DNA from: QHCA01 sp038237645
Lineage (GTDB): Bacteria; Actinomycetota; Actinomycetes; Mycobacteriales; QHCA01
Direction: 5' to 3'
DNA length: 7,504 nt
NCBI GenBank assembly: GCA_038237645.1
Contig: JBBRYN010000104.1
Coordinates: 1-7,504, forward strand
Shown here: in pieces, positions 6,986 through 7,504 of the stretch
How positions within the stretch are numbered: position 1 is the stretch's first letter
Layout of the letters: each line of letters begins with the position of its first letter
Program-made: the position numbers and the translations under genes
The notes under the pieces: generated by a model
The model's database searches: none
What the model was told of the DNA's origin: nothing
What the model saw: only the letters and a program-made list of their open reading frames with translations

Positions 6986-7243
6986 CTAACCGGCCCCAGT
7001 TGGCTGCCGGTCGGGCTTCGTCTGGACGGGACCGGCGTCGGGGAACGGCTCGAACTCCTTGATGTCGGCGATCGACTGCCTCATCGCGGCGTTGGCCTCG
7101 CGCTCGACCATGATCTCCACCAGTGCCGGCACCTGCAGCCGCTCGGACTCCGCGCTGGCCCATTCCAGCGCCGCCCGGATCTGCTCCGGATCGGTAACCC
7201 GGCGGCCCATCCCGCCCAGGCCGATGAAACCGATGCTCGTCAT
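6986..7243 (-). pseudogene. Chimeric remnant: start of tartronate semialdehyde reductase fused to the end of glyoxylate carboligase
   Basis: This 85-codon open frame joins pieces of two enzymes. Residues 1-13 (MTSIGFIGLGGMG) are the N-terminal Rossmann strand and GxGxxG loop of 2-hydroxy-3-oxopropionate reductase (GlxR family). From about residue 15 on (RVTDPEQIRAALEWA..., VPALVEIMVERE, IKEFEPFPD) it matches the C-terminal ~70 residues of glyoxylate carboligase; E. coli Gcl has the same order RV-P-I-...-VPVVVEV-ER-N-M-EFE. The join falls at about 7199-7206. Everything else of both genes is missing: the reductase NADPH and catalytic regions, and all carboligase thiamine-diphosphate domains. 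No activity is expected. The start at 7243 is chosen because GGAGG (7255-7251) is 7 nt away; the ATG at 7249, overlapping the hyi stop as ATGA, is too close to it. The frame stays open and ends 7 nt before glcD, so it may still serve translational coupling. Confidence 0.8.
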
Positions 7244-7245
7244 GC

Positions 7246-7504
7246 TCATCCCTCCGGGACGGGTAAGAGGCGGCCACTGCGATGCTCCATGGGCAGCCAG
7301 CCGAGGCTGGCCACGCTGGTTGTAGACGGCTTGTACTCTAGCCCGACGTACCCGGTGTTGGCGGCTTCGTGCAGCGCGGCGAACAGCGCGGGGAAGTCCA
7401 GCTCGCCGGGGCCGGGCTCATGGCGCTCAGGGCTGTCAGCGACCTGTACCTAAACGATCCGGTCGGCGTACCGCGGGATGACGGCGGGCAGGTCCTCCCC
7501 CATC
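7246..7504 (-). pseudogene. hyi: Hydroxypyruvate isomerase, C-terminal part, with in-frame TAG
   Basis: The 3' end of a gene entering from the right edge; 85 sense codons and one internal stop are visible. The reading is MGEDLPAVIPRYADRIV, then TAG at 7452-7450, then VQVADSPERHEPGPGELDF, later GYVGLEYKPS and SLGWLP, ending in TGA at 7248-7246. This matches the end of hydroxypyruvate isomerase, a TIM-barrel enzyme interconverting hydroxypyruvate and tartronate semialdehyde (E. coli Hyi: HIQIAG.PGRNEPDVGE and CEYKP). The Gln of VQVAD and the Glu of LEYKP correspond to expected metal ligands and lie after the stop, so a product ending at TAG would lack them. The stop sits where relatives usually have His. 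No plausible restart follows it. The rest of the frame is well conserved, so the mutation is recent, or it is a sequencing error. The stop codon is 2 nt before the next ATG. Confidence 0.8.
7251..7255 (-). promoter_or_regulatory. Ribosome binding site of the chimeric glxR-gcl frame
   Basis: GGAGG lies 7 nt before the ATG at 7243 and only 1 nt before the ATG at 7249. It therefore selects the inner ATG and removes two residues from the longest reading. It is presumably the original glxR site and lies inside the end of hyi. Confidence 0.7.

Noticed and set aside
5176..7062. A 628-codon open frame on the plus strand, antisense to glcD and part of glcE
   Set aside because: The product is rich in Arg/His/Gly/Asp with no recognisable domain. 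Such long antisense frames are a by-product of GC-rich third positions in the real minus-strand genes.
7247..7249. The ATG at 7249 (ATGA overlap with the hyi stop) as start of the chimeric frame
   Set aside because: The GGAGG would be only 1 nt away; the ATG at 7243 has ideal 7-nt spacing and gives the usual reductase N-terminus.

Overview
The window is high-GC DNA. Every convincing gene lies on the minus strand, so transcription runs from the right edge to the left. GTG and ATG starts, GC-rich third positions, Gly-Arg-Ala-Val-rich proteins, an apparently leaderless TAnnnT promoter and the style of the OmpR/HAMP-kinase pair all point to an actinobacterium (Actinomycetota). I cannot place it more finely from the sequence alone.

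Right half (about 2798-7504): a glycolate/glyoxylate operon in which only the glycolate oxidation part looks intact. In transcription order it holds: the 3' end of a hydroxypyruvate isomerase gene (hyi) with an in-frame TAG; an 85-codon chimera joining the first ~14 codons of a tartronate semialdehyde reductase gene (glxR) to the last ~70 codons of a glyoxylate carboligase gene (gcl); and then glcD, glcE and glcF. These last three encode the two FAD-type subunits and the iron-sulfur subunit of glycolate dehydrogenase. Spacings are short (ATGA overlap or near-overlap, then 7, 14 and 21 nt), as expected of one transcript. The glycerate branch that normally consumes glyoxylate (Gcl, Hyi, GlxR) therefore looks deleted or broken here, while the glyoxylate-producing enzyme is open along its full length.

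Middle (2385-2797): a 413-nt stretch without a complete gene. Just after glcF it holds a short reading frame resembling part of a short-chain dehydrogenase. Next come a perfect 10-bp GC-rich hairpin suited to ending the glc transcript, a smaller hairpin, and a likely leaderless promoter for the next operon.

Left half (1-2384): a two-component system, an OmpR-type response regulator followed after 7 nt by a HAMP histidine kinase, then after 60 nt a small exported protein that runs off the left edge. The kinase probably senses an extracytoplasmic signal. The exported protein is a plausible regulon member or signal partner, but neither the ligand nor the regulon can be read from the sequence.

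The most unusual observation is the glxR::gcl deletion chimera next to the amber-interrupted hyi. I see no CRISPR array, tRNA, rRNA, transposase or phage gene.
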